Under the pieces are notes generated by a model. It searched no databases and was not told the origin of the DNA. It worked only from the letters and a program-made list of their open reading frames with translations. A stretch of DNA of 64,000 nt from Crambe crambe (lineage: Eukaryota > Porifera > Demospongiae > Poecilosclerida > Crambeidae), in the NCBI GenBank assembly GCA_963924555.1, contig OZ004584.1:7873001-7937000 (forward strand). Direction: 5' to 3'. The translations under genes were made by a program, and so were the position numbers. Below, one piece after another: positions 63,001-64,000 of the stretch. Within the stretch, counting starts at the first letter, position 1. Every line of letters begins with the position of its first letter.

Positions 63001-64000
63001 GTGGAAATTATACAGGTAAAATTATTGAGAGTCTAGCGTAGTCGACCCTTTACCATATCCCATAGGGAAATAATTGGCGAGCGAGCGAAGCGAGCGAAGC
63101 CCCACACTAATTGGTCAAAATGGAAAATTGCGATATTTATATGTTACACGTACGTCACTCAAAATGCGCATGCGCTTACGCATGCGCATGAAATAGCTAC
63201 TAAGCAACGTCATAATAAGCAATCATTTTCGTTAAGCTTGAAGTTGAAACACTATTGTAGCGAGTATTATGGAACCCAGAGAACCAGAAAACAAGCGAAG
63301 GAGGGCCCCAGAACACCCTCTAGAAACTGACCAGCAAAGAAGAGCGAGACCTCATGAAAGAAATGAAAGAGACAGAGCTAGAAGGAGAACAGAGTCAAAG
63401 GAACAGAGAAAAACAAGACTAGCAAAGAAATGCGACAGATAGAGCCAGGAGGAGGGAATGTACAGAGTCAGCAGAAGATAATGCTGCAAGAGCAGAGCAA
63501 ATGCACCATACTCATCTCTGTGCTTCTCCATCACAAAGTTGTACATTCCTAGAATTATGACATCATGTTAGGAGCAGACGTAATGAGAGCCAGAAGGAGA
63601 GCAGAGTCAGCAGAACACAGAGCTGCCAGATTAGAGCATATGAGGGCTCATTATTTGAGAGACTAGCTACTGAGTCTGAACAGGAGTGGTAGCCTTGGTT
63701 CAGAGAAGACACTCTAATGCTAACTGGGAATGCACCAAGTCAGTTAACAACGTGAATAGCTAGATATCGAAAGTCACTGTTGGGGCTATATAATCATAAG
63801 TGAAGGAGGAGCACATTGAAATGACCACTGGCTGCTTGCTCGCCCAACTAATGCTATACGAGCATCTCTAGTGGTAAAGAGTAGCCACACCAGATTCCCT
63901 ACCCGGTACCCTGAATTAAAACCACTCCGTAATAACTCTAATAACTCTGTTGCTGTAGACTCGAATCAATCCGTGTCCACTGATATTGAAACATGTGACA
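60052..64000 (+). CDS. Receptor E: Ig/FN3-like receptor, 3' end outside window
   Basis: Exons: 60052-60118, 60220-60522, 60700-60999, 61097-61170, 62213-62411, 62683-63015, and 63959 to beyond the edge. In phase. Signal peptide (SVAFIMLLHLFAIHNA), Ig-like domain (SIPGGRVFFTCIG…FQWLVNG), FN3-like domain (YITWTPPF…TPVNAAGRAG), linker, and the exon pair beginning SAPVCDAHLTF and STHGIEKVTAHE, which are very close to those of gene C. The last visible exon starts DSNQSVSTDIETCD, matching STDIEDCN in C, so the gene should continue with a third module, stalk, membrane and tail exons. Function as a cell-surface recognition receptor is inferred. Confidence 0.75.
62077..62091 (+). repeat. 15-base poly-G tract
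   Basis: G run in the intron of gene E, within a G/C-rich short repeat (about 62040-62160) that may itself be a MITE. Confidence 0.7.
63269..63663 (+). pseudogene. Arg-rich transposon protein fragment in gene E intron
   Basis: From the ATG at 63269, reading in pieces across several frame breaks, the DNA encodes repeated arginine-rich units such as RARRRTESKEQRKTRLAK, RRECTESAEDNAARAEQM and RARRRAESAEHRAARLEHMR. I know similar (E)SAEQREARL(Q)R repeats from the N-terminal region of Helitron/PIF1-helicase-type element proteins in invertebrates. No helicase or Rep part is present, so it is a degraded fragment. It sits between receptor exons. Confidence 0.45.

Overview
The window is eukaryotic. 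It has AT-rich intergenic DNA, GT-AG introns, AATAAA signals, very long homopolymer and (CT)n tracts, and many short inverted-repeat transposons. The gene content suggests a basal invertebrate, most likely a demosponge: immunoglobulin/fibronectin-III-like receptors with SH2-type tyrosine motifs, type II membrane proteins with a fibrinogen-like cysteine-rich head, and pogo, hAT and cnidarian/sponge-type multicopy element proteins. The assignment is an inference; no rRNA or mitochondrial marker is present. All exon structures were joined by hand from splice signals and reading phase.

Layout. Positions 1-1578 hold repeats. Positions 1579-8662 are a roughly 7.1 kb transposon-like unit with terminal inverted repeats. 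It encodes a zinc-finger-like protein, a large unrecognised protein and an XPG/FEN1-like nuclease with a CXC-type cysteine tail, and it is broken by frameshifts and by a nested TTAA foldback element. Positions 8663-14047 are repeat-rich and appear gene-poor. Positions 14048-16557 are an acidic gene (G0) whose exons are all phase 0, with tandemly duplicated exons.

From 16.5 kb to the right end, all on the + strand, lies a tandem family of five type I receptor genes: A (16547-22572), B (23923-27530), C (37271-41511), D (48673-56864) and E (60052 to beyond the window). Their shared exon plan is signal peptide, Ig-like exon, FN3-like exon, short linker exon, three further ectodomain exons, stalk, transmembrane exon and cytoplasmic exon(s). 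Tails differ sharply: A is very short, B has YEEM/YEEV, C has YEEI/YEGI, and D has a long tail of proline-directed repeats. Between B and C sit three intronless type II membrane genes, F1 (pseudogene), F2 and F3, with a coiled-coil stalk and a shared head of about 260 residues.

Mobile DNA has entered the cluster repeatedly. There is a degraded hAT element (42038-44619, 5-bp duplication TTGAA), an apparently intact pogo/Tigger element (50154-52630) inside an older repeat in an intron of gene D, hAT-type miniature elements with 5-bp duplications, piggyBac-type TTAA miniature elements, and an arginine-rich transposon fragment in gene E.

The two most interesting systems are the FEN1-like-nuclease transposon at the left and the receptor cluster. 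The cluster's combination of tandem IgSF/FN3 ectodomains, mosaic divergence and variable phosphotyrosine tails resembles what is known of allorecognition or innate-immune receptor loci. That function is inference only.
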